Shown piece by piece: positions 5,188 to 5,289 of a stretch of DNA of 5,289 bases (position 1 is the first letter of the stretch; the number at the start of each line of letters is the position of its first letter). This stretch comes from Dehalococcoidia bacterium (GTDB lineage: Bacteria; Chloroflexota; Dehalococcoidia; UBA2979). The notes beneath the pieces were generated by a model, which ran no database searches, was not told where the DNA came from, and worked only from the letters and a program-made list of their open reading frames with translations. The stretch lies in contig SCTU01000257.1 in NCBI GenBank assembly GCA_004297315.1, positions 1-5,289 on the forward strand. Reading direction: 5' to 3'. The position numbers and the translations under genes were made by a program.

Positions 5188-5289
5188 CTCGAACGTGACG
5201 GAACCGGCGGCAACCAGCGCCGCGTACTCGCCGAGCGAGTGGCCGGCGACGAAGGCGGGGCTGTGTGTGATCTTGCCGGCATCGAGCGC
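5186..5289. other. Foldback chimera: reverse-complement copy of 5005-5108
   Basis: Bases 5186-5289 are the reverse complement of 5005-5108, with one mismatch (T5049 against G5245). The match continues to 5181/5113 if a second mismatch (A5109 against G5185) is allowed, then ends, leaving a spacer of 67 to 77 bases. The copy falls inside the fabD coding region, destroys the protein and reaches exactly the contig end. This is typical of an inverted amplification or library chimera with a few bases of microhomology at the switch point. Confidence 0.9.

Noticed and set aside
4689..5282. Minus-strand frames over fabD that begin in the right-hand tail
   Set aside because: They start within the foldback copy and are antisense to FabD. 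Neither end nor frame is biological.
1..5289. CRISPR array, tRNA or toxin-antitoxin pair
   Set aside because: No regularly spaced repeats, no tRNA cloverleaf pattern and no small gene pair of that kind were found on either strand.
5005..5289. Natural hairpin, cruciform or transposon end in fabD
   Set aside because: The near-perfect inverted copy of coding sequence stops at the contig end and ruins FabD, which fits a library or assembly chimera better than a biological repeat.

Overview
The window is a GC-rich bacterial fragment (about two thirds G+C by eye). It carries conserved housekeeping loci: a peptidoglycan ligase, RNase P RNA and a yceD-rpmF-fabD cluster. The MurE sequence, with EATSHGLEQHRV in place of the commoner E(V/S)SSHGL, and the cysteine-free bL32 would suit a Chloroflexota-like lineage such as Dehalococcoidia or a relative. 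That placement is a guess from remembered sequences and not something the window proves. Both ends look artefactual. Bases 1-13 are the 3' end of the Illumina adapter (GCTCTTCCGATCT). The last ~104 bases (about 5186-5289) are a reverse-complement copy of 5005-5108, i.e. a foldback chimera. True genomic sequence therefore runs from about 14 to 5185.

Left part (14-2056). A murE fragment on the minus strand (start at 717) runs off the left edge. Divergent from it are two adjacent plus-strand paralogues of the pyridoxamine-5'-phosphate-oxidase-like (PPOX) flavin-binding family, 140 and 148 aa, roughly half identical. The second meets a minus-strand ABM-fold (antibiotic-biosynthesis-monooxygenase-like) gene tail to tail. 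Both stop codons come from the same palindromic CTAG.

Middle (2074-3904). A perfect 18-bp dyad lies just upstream of the ABM ribosome binding site. Next comes rnpB (minus strand, about 379 nt), a type-A RNase P RNA with a perfect 11-bp P1 helix and all the main conserved blocks. Only 44 bp further upstream on the same strand ends a 446-aa large-serine-recombinase homologue. Its recombinase and zinc-ribbon DNA-binding parts are intact, but its catalytic N-terminal domain has lost the nucleophilic serine and the active-site arginines. It is the most unusual gene here: probably a DNA-binding protein rather than a working integrase, with no visible att sites or cargo.

Right part (4003-5187). yceD (DUF177), rpmF (bL32) and fabD form a compact operon, with a 20-bp overlap and then a 5-bp gap. 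This is the widespread arrangement that links ribosome synthesis to fatty-acid initiation.

A shared promoter-like element, TAGGATCGC(A/C)GC, lies exactly 6 bp before both the murE start codon and the inferred rnpB 5' end. A related TAGACT box lies 7 bp before the recombinase start. This suggests a local -10 box and leaderless transcription of murE and the recombinase.
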